Below, one piece after another: positions 1 to 5,700 of a stretch of DNA of 9,983 bases. Below the pieces are notes generated by a model that had not been told where the DNA came from, did no database searches, and worked only from the letters and a program-made list of their open reading frames with translations. Source of the stretch: Candidatus Bathyarchaeota archaeon (lineage in GTDB: Archaea > Thermoproteota > Bathyarchaeia > Bathyarchaeales > DTEX01); NCBI GenBank assembly GCA_026414245.1, contig JAOAJJ010000032.1, positions 1-9,983 on the forward strand, written 5' to 3'. A program made the translations under genes and the position numbers. How positions within the stretch are numbered: position 1 is the first letter of the stretch; each line of letters starts with the position of its first letter.

Positions 1-293
1 ACCTCAACTGGGAAGCGTATATCCCAAGAATGGGGATTAAAAACTATTATGGGTGTGCCCGGACCTCTAGTGTCGATTTTAGAGGCTAGTGTTTGAATCA
101 AGTTATTGAGCGCTATGCTTCCCTCGCTTAAAACTTCGCCATGAATGTTGCGCACATCCTCATACGCTTCAACTATAGATGTCCCAGCCAGTATGTCATG
201 AAATTGGGTGAAAAGCAGCTTTCTCCAAGCTTTTGTGAGCGCCTCATGCGGGTAATTTCTCTTAAACAGTATGTATGCTAGAACAGCGGCTTT
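1..293 (-). pseudogene. GH38 alpha-mannosidase, continuation after frameshift, runs off left edge
   Basis: Reading the minus strand from 293 to the window edge gives an uninterrupted frame beginning KAAVLAYILFKRNYPHEAL, which continues the mannosidase exactly where the upstream frame breaks. It contains TQFHDILAGTS, the GH38 motif whose histidine completes the zinc site, and then TPIIVFNPHSWDIRFPVE, typical of the junction to the beta-sandwich part. The shift is -1 at GCT GAA AAG CCG: one more A in the AAAA run (291-294) would restore GAA AAA GCC and fuse both frames. It has no start codon of its own, so it is part of the same gene rather than a separate one. Either the gene is recently broken, the read has a homopolymer error, or the ribosome shifts here. 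Family members are much longer (roughly 800-1,050 residues), so most of the C-terminal part lies outside. Confidence 0.8.
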
Positions 294-1216
294 TCAGCTG
301 TGCAGAGCATGTTTTCTGCTAAGCGGTTATTTCGCTTTACCTCAGAGTGGACTGAGTAGCAGCCGCTTGCATGATGCTGCAGCTCACCGCGGAAGACCGG
401 CAGCTGAATGGTCTTCTCAGCTATTTTCTTGAAAAATATGTTTGGGGAGCTGAACACTACTTGGGGTAGATCCGTTCTTTTGCCTGCCTCAAATATACCC
501 ATAATGTCTTCCCTAGTGGGTCCGCCACCATGGTCTCCTCTACCATAGAAGCACATGTAGTCTTTTAGGGGCGGCTTAATTATCTCCATGAATTTTTCGA
601 TGCGGTTGAGGACGCCGCCGCTGGTCGCATAGGAGAAGGGTATTCTGTAGCAGAGAACCCTCGAGCCATCTGGGCTCTCCCACCAGAAAACATCTCCGGG
701 AACCTCCCTATTCTCGTCAGAGTTTGGTCTCATGAAGACATAGCTTCTTAAGCGGCATTTTGTGAGGATTTGGGGTAGCATGGCGTTATGTCCAAATGAA
801 TCTATATTGTAGCCCACCTCAGCCATTAAGCCGAACTTCTCTTTAAAGTATCTCTGCCCGTAGAGAGCTTGTCGGATGAAGCTCTCGCCGCACGGTATGT
901 TACAGTCGGGTTCAATCCACCATCCGCCGACTATCACCCAGCGTCCACCCTTAACCATCTGCTTGATTTCCTCGAAGATTTCAGGCTCTATGCTTTCAAT
1001 CCACTCGTAGAATGCCGCTGAAGAGGATGTGAATACGAATTCTGGAAACTCCTTCATAAGGTTTAGAATTTTCCTGAACGTTGATCTAACGACTTGGCAT
1101 CCTTCCTGCCATCCCCATAACCACACCGGGTCTATGTGAGAGTTTCCGATCATGTGTATGATGAAGTTTTTAATGTTCTCTTTAGAAACATTGTTTATAG
1201 CCAACCTTGAATTCAC
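278..1216 (-). CDS. GH38 alpha-mannosidase, N-terminal part ending at a frameshift
   Basis: Glycoside hydrolase family 38, zinc-dependent enzymes that release alpha-linked mannose. The 312-residue frame opens with the family signature GNSHIDPVWLW, giving two zinc ligands (H27, D29). It has GGWWIEPD near 97-104 and YNIDSFGHN at 136-144, whose D139 is the expected nucleophile and zinc ligand; HHASGCYS near the end is also family-like. No signal peptide is visible, so it is probably cytoplasmic. The start is GTG at 1216: an in-frame TGA lies two codons upstream, and a weak TATA box at 1243-1250 would give a nearly leaderless message. The frame stops at 278 just after AENMLCTAEK, but homologous sequence continues at once in another frame (1-293), which holds the last zinc-ligand motif. 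As written, this product would lack a complete active site. Family assignment is firm; substrate is not known. Confidence 0.85.
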   Translation of the reverse strand: MNSRLAINNVSKENIKNFIIHMIGNSHIDPVWLWGWQEGCQVVRSTFRKILNLMKEFPEFVFTSSSAAFYEWIESIEPEIFEEIKQMVKGGRWVIVGGWWIEPDCNIPCGESFIRQALYGQRYFKEKFGLMAEVGYNIDSFGHNAMLPQILTKCRLRSYVFMRPNSDENREVPGDVFWWESPDGSRVLCYRIPFSYATSGGVLNRIEKFMEIIKPPLKDYMCFYGRGDHGGGPTREDIMGIFEAGKRTDLPQVVFSSPNIFFKKIAEKTIQLPVFRGELQHHASGCYSVHSEVKRNNRLAENMLCTAEKPLF

Positions 1217-1242
1217 CCTTATTCATATGGTGTCATGGGGGA

Positions 1243-1250
1243 GCATAAAA
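1243..1250 (-). promoter_or_regulatory. Candidate TATA box for the mannosidase gene
   Basis: On the minus strand this reads TTTTATGC. Its centre is about 26 bp before 1221, which would give a message with only a few bases ahead of the GTG at 1216. It is a weak match; the AT-rich block at 1275-1284 could also serve in this direction. Confidence 0.3.
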
Positions 1251-1274
1251 TTCTTTAAGTGTTGATGGCGAATA

Positions 1275-1284
1275 TTTTATATTT
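1275..1284 (+). promoter_or_regulatory. TATA box of ilvE
   Basis: TTTTATATTT, centred near 1279-1280. Archaeal transcription usually starts about 25-27 bp downstream of the box centre, here near 1305, exactly on an in-frame GTG of ilvE. This points to a leaderless message and favours GTG 1305 over TTG 1296. Confidence 0.5.
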
Positions 1285-1304
1285 GCTGTCTAGGCTTGAG
1301 GAGA

Positions 1305-2207
1305 GTGGTTACGCTGGGGGATGAGATACTAGTATATATTGATGGAGAATATTATCCTAGAGACAAGGCGAAAATCTCCGTTTTCGACCACGGTTTACTC
1401 TACGGAGATGGGGTTTTCGAGGGCATACGCGCCTACGATGGGATAGTGTTTAAGCTCAAGGAGCACATAGACCGCCTATACAGCTCGGCTCACGCCATAA
1501 TGCTGAATATACCGCTAACTAAGGAGGAGATGATTGAGGCTGTTCTCGAAACCTTGAGGAGGAATAATCTCCGCGACGCCTACATACGGCTCGTGGTGAC
1601 TAGGGGTGTTGGAGACTTAGGCTTAGATCCGAGAAAGTGTGCTAAGCCTTCAATCATAATTATAGCTGTCCCCCTGCTTAAGCTCTATGATGAGGAGAAG
1701 CGTAGAAAGGGCATAAGCATGATAGTTTCTTGGGTTAGGAGAGATCCGGTAGACGCAACCTCCCATGAGATAAAATCCCTAAATTACCTGAATAGTATAC
1801 TGGCTAAGATCGAGGCTAACAATTTCGGGGCTGATGAGGCGTTAATCTTAGACGCCAACGGGTATATCTGTGAGGCTACTGGAGAAAACATATTCATTGT
1901 TAAAGACGGTAAACTTTATACCCCGCCTAGATCCAGCGGAGCCCTACCGGGGATAACTGCGAGAGTAGTTAAGAAAATAGCCGAAAAGTTGGGATACGAG
2001 GTTGTTGAACGCAACATAACGGTCACCGAGCTATACAGTGCAGACGAGGCTTTCCTAACTGGAACAGGCGCGGAGATAATGCCCATAAGGGAGGTTAATA
2101 AGCGGATAATAGGTAAGGGGATTATGGGGCCTATAACGGAGAAAATCTTTGATGAGTTTATGAGGGTTGTGCGTGATCCGAATGAGGGGACGCCGATATA
2201 TCGGTAG
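1305..2207 (+). CDS. ilvE: Branched-chain amino acid aminotransferase (class IV)
   Basis: PLP enzyme that swaps the amino group between glutamate and the 2-oxo acids of leucine, isoleucine and valine, the last step of their synthesis; cytoplasmic. The 300-residue length is usual. It shows VYIDGE then SVFDHGLLYGDGVFEGIRAY near the start, the lysine that holds PLP in HEIKSLNYLNSILAKIEA (K157), the EATGENIF motif, PPRSSGALPGIT for the phosphate site, and EAFLTGTGAEIMPI. Other class IV members (D-amino acid aminotransferase, aminodeoxychorismate lyase) are less likely because the IKSLNYLN and SGALPGIT segments are IlvE-like. An in-frame TTG at 1296 would add three residues; GTG 1305 is chosen because the TATA spacing places transcription start on it. 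GAGGAG at 1298-1303 is too close to act as its ribosome site. No ilv/leu neighbours are in view. Confidence 0.9.
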   Translation: MVTLGDEILVYIDGEYYPRDKAKISVFDHGLLYGDGVFEGIRAYDGIVFKLKEHIDRLYSSAHAIMLNIPLTKEEMIEAVLETLRRNNLRDAYIRLVVTRGVGDLGLDPRKCAKPSIIIIAVPLLKLYDEEKRRKGISMIVSWVRRDPVDATSHEIKSLNYLNSILAKIEANNFGADEALILDANGYICEATGENIFIVKDGKLYTPPRSSGALPGITARVVKKIAEKLGYEVVERNITVTELYSADEAFLTGTGAEIMPIREVNKRIIGKGIMGPITEKIFDEFMRVVRDPNEGTPIYR

Positions 2208-2215
2208 GGTGTTTT
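2193..2215 (+). terminator. Possible ilvE terminator: palindrome then T run
   Basis: The perfect 12-bp palindrome CCGATATATCGG (2193-2204) ends directly before the ilvE stop codon and is followed by TTTT at 2212-2215. The hairpin is short with a tight loop, and part of it is coding sequence (the last codons), so this may be chance. The 16-bp gap to the convergent nfu stop needs some termination signal for both genes. Confidence 0.25.
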
Positions 2216-2223
2216 ACGCTTAG

Positions 2224-2445
2224 CTAAACGACCACAACCTTTTTCACTTGTGGAACCCTGGTCTTTAAGTATCTTTCCACGCCTAATTTTAGAGTCATCA
2301 TTGAGAATGGGCATCCGGCGCATGCGCCTTTGAGCTTGACTTTCACCACTCCATCCTCGGTTACGTCGATTAGCTCTATGTCTCCTCCATCAGCCCTCAG
2401 GTTTGGCTGAATTTCCTTTATTACTTTTTCAACTTCAGCCTTCAA
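2224..2445 (-). CDS. NifU C-terminal-domain (Nfu-type) Fe-S scaffold protein
   Basis: A 73-residue protein made only of the NifU C-terminal domain, which holds a labile iron-sulfur cluster between subunits and passes it to target proteins. It shows the family pattern IQPNLRADGGDIELIDV, then GACAGCPFS with the CxxC pair C42 and C45 that binds the cluster, then TLKLGVERYLKTRVPQVKKV. The start is set at TTG 2445: AGGAG at 2454-2458 is 8 bases ahead of it, and the protein then begins MKAEVEKV, as family members do. A GTG at 2454 in the same frame overlaps that ribosome site, so it is a poor start, though it would add only three residues. It is transcribed alone, divergent from dapF and convergent with ilvE; the position suggests no specific partner. 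Confidence 0.88.
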   Translation of the reverse strand: MKAEVEKVIKEIQPNLRADGGDIELIDVTEDGVVKVKLKGACAGCPFSMMTLKLGVERYLKTRVPQVKKVVVV

Positions 2446-2483
2446 TTTAATCACTCCTATAACATAGTTATATGTCCATCACA

Positions 2484-2491
2484 CATATAAA
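2484..2491 (-). promoter_or_regulatory. TATA box of the nfu gene
   Basis: Minus strand TTTATATG, preceded by the purine-rich GGGAAAG that fits a TFB-recognition element. The expected start is near 2462, giving a short leader that keeps the AGGAG ribosome site at 2454-2458. Confidence 0.5.
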
Positions 2492-2514
2492 CTTTCCCAG
2501 CTAACCCGTTAACG

Positions 2515-2522
2515 CTTATAAG
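2515..2522 (+). promoter_or_regulatory. TATA box of the dapF-dapL operon
   Basis: CTTATAAG, with the expected transcription start near 2544. That leaves a leader of about 28 bases that includes the GAGAGGCGAT ribosome site ahead of dapF. It lies back to back with the nfu promoter in a 126-bp divergent region. Confidence 0.45.
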
Positions 2523-2571
2523 TTTCCTTCCCCGAGAGATGATAGGCTGGCTACGCTGAGAGGCGATGAGC

Positions 2572-3423
2572 ATGGCTGAGCTGGTTTTCTGGAAGATGCA
2601 TGGTTTAGGGAACGATTATATTTTGATCGATAATAGAGGCGGCTGGCTGCGTGAAGAGAAGCTTAGTCAACTAGCCCAAAAGCTATGTAGAAGAAGGTTT
2701 TCCATCGGGGCTGACGGGCTACTCCTCATTTATGATTCCGCTTTAGCCGACGTTAAAATGAGGATATTTAATGCTGATGGAAGCGAAGCCGAGATGTGTG
2801 GTAATGGAATAAGGTGCCTAGCAAAATACTGCTATGAAAGCGGCGTAGTTAACAGGAGCGAGATGAGGATCGAAACCTTAGCGGGCGTGAAAGAAGTCTG
2901 GCTTAACGTGGATAAGGGTAGGGTTAAATCCGTAACAGTCGACATGGGCAGCCCGGAGTTTAGGAGGGAGCGTATACCGGTTGTCGGCGAGGGGGACTTT
3001 ATAGACGAGGAGCTTAAGGTTAACGACGAGGTTTTTAGGGCAACATGCCTCTCTCTAGGCAACCCTCACTGCGTAATTTTCGTTGAGGACGTGGATAGCT
3101 TCCCGGTTGAACACTATGGACCTATGATAGAGAGGAGCCCGCTCTTCCCAAATAGGATAAATGTTGAATTTGTCCAGGTGGTTAGGCGAGACTTGATTAA
3201 GGTTAGGGTTTGGGAGAGAGGTGTGGGTGAAACCCTTGCATGCGGCACTGGAGCCTGCGCAAGCGTTGTCGCCGGGAAAATTCTTGGTAAACTGGATCGT
3301 GAATGCTCGGTTCAGCTTTTAGGCGGCGAGCTAAGGGTAAAGTATATTGACGATAGGATTTTTATGTCTGGTCCAGCTGAAACAGTTTATAAGGGCATTA
3401 TTGATCTGGAGGGTTTAGTTTGA
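2572..3423 (+). CDS. dapF: Diaminopimelate epimerase
   Basis: Turns LL-2,6-diaminopimelate into the meso form, the direct precursor of lysine, with a two-cysteine, cofactor-free mechanism; cytoplasmic. It opens with FWKMHGLGNDYILID, has RRFSIGADGLLLI, then FNADGSEAEMCGNGIRC (catalytic C76) and GETLACGTGACAS (catalytic C224), so both active-site cysteines are present. Length 283 matches the family. ATG 2572 is chosen because GAGAGG at 2558-2563 stands 8 bases ahead; an ATG at 2566 would add two residues but is too close to that site. Its end overlaps the start of dapL by 4 bp, so the two are translated together, and their products act in successive steps. Archaea lack murein, so lysine is the expected use of the product. 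The decarboxylase lysA is not in the window. Confidence 0.95.
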   Translation: MAELVFWKMHGLGNDYILIDNRGGWLREEKLSQLAQKLCRRRFSIGADGLLLIYDSALADVKMRIFNADGSEAEMCGNGIRCLAKYCYESGVVNRSEMRIETLAGVKEVWLNVDKGRVKSVTVDMGSPEFRRERIPVVGEGDFIDEELKVNDEVFRATCLSLGNPHCVIFVEDVDSFPVEHYGPMIERSPLFPNRINVEFVQVVRRDLIKVRVWERGVGETLACGTGACASVVAGKILGKLDRECSVQLLGGELRVKYIDDRIFMSGPAETVYKGIIDLEGLV

Positions 3424-4586
3424 GGGTTCAGTTGGCTGAGAGAGTTAAGAGGCTTCCGCCCTATCTTTTCGCTGAGTTGGAGAAGATAATAAATGAGAAG
3501 CGGCAGAAAGGGATAGACCTAATATCGCTCAGCATAGGTGACCCAGACCTCCCGCCGCCGCCATTCGTTTTAGAGGCGCTTAAAGAAGAGAGCTCAAACC
3601 CAAAGAACCATAATTACTCGTTTAGCCAAGGCGAGCCATATTTCAGGGAGGCTGTCGCAGAATGGTATAAGAGACGCTTCAAAGTGGACCTAGATCCTAA
3701 GAGGGAGGTTATAGCTTTAATCGGCTCGAAGGAGGGCATAGCGAATTTCTCCAGAGCCTTCGTCAACCCAGGGGACAGGGTTCTCGTCCCAGACCCGGCT
3801 TACCCGGTTTACGCCAACGGCAGCACCCTTTTAAGCGACGGGGTGCCTGTTCCCATGCCTCTCTTGGAGGAGAATGGCTTTAAGCCGGATATAGAGTCGC
3901 TGGATCTTAACGGCATAAAAATGATGTTTCTTAACTACCCGAATAATCCAACTGGGAGCGCTGTAACTAAAGATGATCTTAAAGCAATTGTAGATTTAGC
4001 CTGCGAGAAGAACGTGATAGTCTGCTACGATAACGCTTACTCTGAGATAACTTTCGACGGCTACAGGGCGCCGAGCATACTTGAGGTTGAAGACGCCATG
4101 GAGGTCGCCATAGAATTCCATTCATGCTCAAAAACGTTTAACATGACTGGCGACAGAATCGGGTTCGCTGTTGGAAACAGCGAGCTTATAGATGGACTCG
4201 TGAAAGTTAAGTCTCAGATAGATTCAGGCCCCCCGGTCTACATACAGAAGGTTGCGGCTAAGGCTTTAATGAGCTATGTTGACGGCGAGCCGCCGGAGTA
4301 CTTGAAGTGGGTGAATAAGATTTATGCTGAGAGAAGAGATGTGCTGCTTGAGGGGTTAAGGGCTGTTGGGCTTGAAGCCAAGAGACCGCTGGCAACATTC
4401 TATGTCTGGGCTAGATGCGGTGGGAGCTCTATGGAGTTCGCTTCGAGGCTCCTAGAGGCGGGCGTAATAGTTACTCCTGGAATAGGTTTCGGGAGGTATG
4501 GAGAAGGTTACGTGAGGTTCTCTATAACGCAGTCTAAGGAGCGTATAAGAGAGGCTTGTGAGAGAATGATGAGGGTGCTTCTGTAA
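3420..4586 (+). CDS. dapL: LL-diaminopimelate aminotransferase (class I PLP)
   Basis: Predicted to make LL-diaminopimelate from tetrahydrodipicolinate and glutamate in one step, bypassing the acylated route. The 388-residue fold-type I aminotransferase shows ISLSIGDPDLPPPPFV, NYSFSQGEPYFREAV, GSKEGIANFSRAFVNPGD, DPAYPVY, NYPNNPTG (172-179), CYDNAYSEI and the PLP lysine K238 in SCSKTFNMTGDRIGFAVG, followed by a C-terminal YVRFSIT arginine segment. NYPNNPTG and SKTFNMTG with an IDSG segment after it fit DapL and related aspartate/alanine-type enzymes; the overlap with dapF is what makes the DapL reading strong. The start is TTG 3420, sharing TTGA with the dapF stop, with GGAGGG at 3408-3413 six bases ahead. 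A general aminotransferase of the same class remains possible. Confidence 0.85.
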   Translation: MRVQLAERVKRLPPYLFAELEKIINEKRQKGIDLISLSIGDPDLPPPPFVLEALKEESSNPKNHNYSFSQGEPYFREAVAEWYKRRFKVDLDPKREVIALIGSKEGIANFSRAFVNPGDRVLVPDPAYPVYANGSTLLSDGVPVPMPLLEENGFKPDIESLDLNGIKMMFLNYPNNPTGSAVTKDDLKAIVDLACEKNVIVCYDNAYSEITFDGYRAPSILEVEDAMEVAIEFHSCSKTFNMTGDRIGFAVGNSELIDGLVKVKSQIDSGPPVYIQKVAAKALMSYVDGEPPEYLKWVNKIYAERRDVLLEGLRAVGLEAKRPLATFYVWARCGGSSMEFASRLLEAGVIVTPGIGFGRYGEGYVRFSITQSKERIREACERMMRVLL

Positions 4587-4635
4587 GCCTATGGGGCGCT
4601 CATGATAAAGCAATCCTAAACTCCTTGTAAAAGCG

Positions 4636-4643
4636 TATATATT
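4636..4643 (+). promoter_or_regulatory. TATA box before the M55 peptidase gene
   Basis: TATATATT, with AAAAGCG upstream as a plausible TFB element. The box centre plus 26 bp is 4665-4666, precisely the ATG of a 31-codon ORF. It shows that the M55 gene probably has its own promoter, separate from dapF-dapL. Confidence 0.5.
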
Positions 4644-4660
4644 GGCTTAAGGTTAAGCCA
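4643..4660 (+). repeat. Perfect inverted repeat, candidate operator
   Basis: TGGCTTAA-GG-TTAAGCCA, 8-bp arms around 2 bp, directly downstream of and touching the TATA box and ending about 5 bp before the predicted transcription start. A repressor bound here would block the polymerase, so an operator is the simplest reading; the protein is unknown. Confidence 0.45.
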
Positions 4661-4664
4661 TAGG

Positions 4665-4760
4665 ATGATACCCCTCTCCCCCCTCTCAACACCCTACAAT
4701 GAGCCTGAAGAATCTTTAGAAAACATTTTAGCGAAACCCCGCTTAAGATTATTTCTGTGA
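4665..4760 (+). CDS. Possible 31-residue leader peptide ahead of the M55 gene
   Basis: An ATG at 4665 lies where transcription from the TATA box at 4636-4643 should begin, so it could be translated leaderless. The frame of 31 codons begins MIPLSPLSTPY and ends KPRLRLFL, with an acidic middle (NEPEESLENIL), and stops at TGA 4758-4760. The M55 ATG is six bases on, in the same frame. The stop sits inside GTGATCC (4757-4763), which matches the extended archaeal ribosome-binding sequence for the M55 start, so translation of the small ORF could be coupled to the peptidase. I recognise no family and the peptide has no clear domain. It may equally be untranslated leader with a chance frame; codon use is too short a sample to judge. 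Confidence 0.3.
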   Translation: MIPLSPLSTPYNEPEESLENILAKPRLRLFL

Positions 4761-4766
4761 TCCGAG

Positions 4767-5558
4767 ATGAAAATATTTATTATGACTGATCTTGAGGGGG
4801 CTTCAGGGGTAGCTGGAAATTGGGCGGATATAGATTTCGGCGGCAAGGATTATGATGCCGCTAAAAGGCTTTTAACAGGCGACGTTAATGCATCCATCGA
4901 GGGGGCTTTCGAGGCTGGAGCCAGCGAAGTGGTTGTTTTAGATGGACATGGAGCCGCGTTAACAATTCTCATAGAGGATCTGGATCCGAGGGCTCAGCTA
5001 ATAAGGGGCAGAAGGGTTCTTGAGCTAGAGGGCTTAGATGGAAGCTTCGACGTGATGTTCGCTGTGGGCGCCCACTCTATGGCTGGAGCCCCAAACGGTC
5101 TTCTCACGCATACATTGTCCCATACAGCTATAGATAATGTTTGGTTGAACGGCGTCTTGGTTGGGGAGATAGGTTTGTGGGCTGCTCTAGCTGGAGACTA
5201 CGATGTTCCTTTGGGCTTAGTGGTAGGCGACTCTGCGGCTGTATGCGAGGCTGAAAACCTCTTAAAGAATGTGTGCACGGTCACCGTTAAGTGGGCTACA
5301 AGCAGATTCGCAGCGAAATGCCTACATCCAAAAGTCTCCCGGAGGCTGATTAGGGAGGCTGCCGCTACGGCGGTTAAAAGGGCTGGGGAGTTTAAGCCGT
5401 TTAAGCCTGAGAAGCCTATTGAGCTGAAGGTTGAGTTTCATGATGGTGAGAGGGCTGAGAGGTTATCCCACATAAATGGAGTTATTAGGTTGGATGGGAG
5501 GACTGTTTCAGCTAGAGGTATGACCATGCATGAAGTCTACTCGCTGCTGTTGGGTTAG
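4767..5558 (+). CDS. dppA: M55-family D-aminopeptidase (DppA type)
   Basis: Zinc peptidase of family M55, whose characterised member, Bacillus DppA, removes D-amino acids from short peptides such as D-Ala-D-Ala. All five zinc-site residues are in place: D8 and E10 in MTDLEGASG, H61 in LDGHG, H103 in GAHSMAG and E134 in VGEIGLW. The spacing is close to that of Bacillus DppA, and the 263-residue length is normal. No signal peptide or membrane segment is seen, so it is probably cytoplasmic. The start ATG 4767 has GTGATCC just upstream. It follows dapL by 180 bp but has its own TATA box; no dpp transporter genes are in view. Many archaeal M55 proteins have unknown substrates, so the peptidase class is firmer than the D-Ala specificity. 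Confidence 0.85.
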   Translation: MKIFIMTDLEGASGVAGNWADIDFGGKDYDAAKRLLTGDVNASIEGAFEAGASEVVVLDGHGAALTILIEDLDPRAQLIRGRRVLELEGLDGSFDVMFAVGAHSMAGAPNGLLTHTLSHTAIDNVWLNGVLVGEIGLWAALAGDYDVPLGLVVGDSAAVCEAENLLKNVCTVTVKWATSRFAAKCLHPKVSRRLIREAAATAVKRAGEFKPFKPEKPIELKVEFHDGERAERLSHINGVIRLDGRTVSARGMTMHEVYSLLLG

Positions 5559-5603
5559 CTGGTGGAATAACGGCTAAATCTATGCTAGAAAACTCAACAT
5601 TGT

Positions 5604-5636
5604 AAAACCCGCTTCACGCATTATCCGGCGGGCTTT
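5604..5636 (-). terminator. Hairpin and T run after feoB
   Basis: On the minus strand AAAGCCCGC pairs with GCGGGTTTT across a 15-base loop, a 9-bp stem with one G-U pair, ending in TTTT. It lies about 65 bp after the feoB stop. The pairing is better on this strand than on the plus strand, which suits the Feo operon. Archaea rely mainly on U runs, so the stem may instead protect the 3' end. Confidence 0.4.
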
Positions 5637-5700
5637 AACAGACCGCCCTCATGACGGAAGACAAAACATTAGAGGCGAGAATAGAAACCATGTAGAGATC

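Noticed and set aside
1916..2323. Minus-strand frame of 135 codons over the ilvE and nfu ends
   Set aside because: It lies antisense to strongly supported ilvE and in another frame of nfu; its translation shows no family pattern.
2832..3062. Minus-strand frame of 76 codons inside dapF
   Set aside because: Serine- and leucine-rich shadow of dapF with no start signals.
4588..4664. CCTATGG (4588-4594) and CCATAGG (4658-4664) as arms of a long hairpin
   Set aside because: Seven-base arms 63 bp apart occur easily by chance, and the second overlaps the better-supported operator repeat.
5559..5700. 142-bp gap between the M55 gene and feoB as a site for a small gene
   Set aside because: Only frames shorter than 15 codons occur; apart from the terminator-like hairpin at 5604-5636 I see nothing in it.
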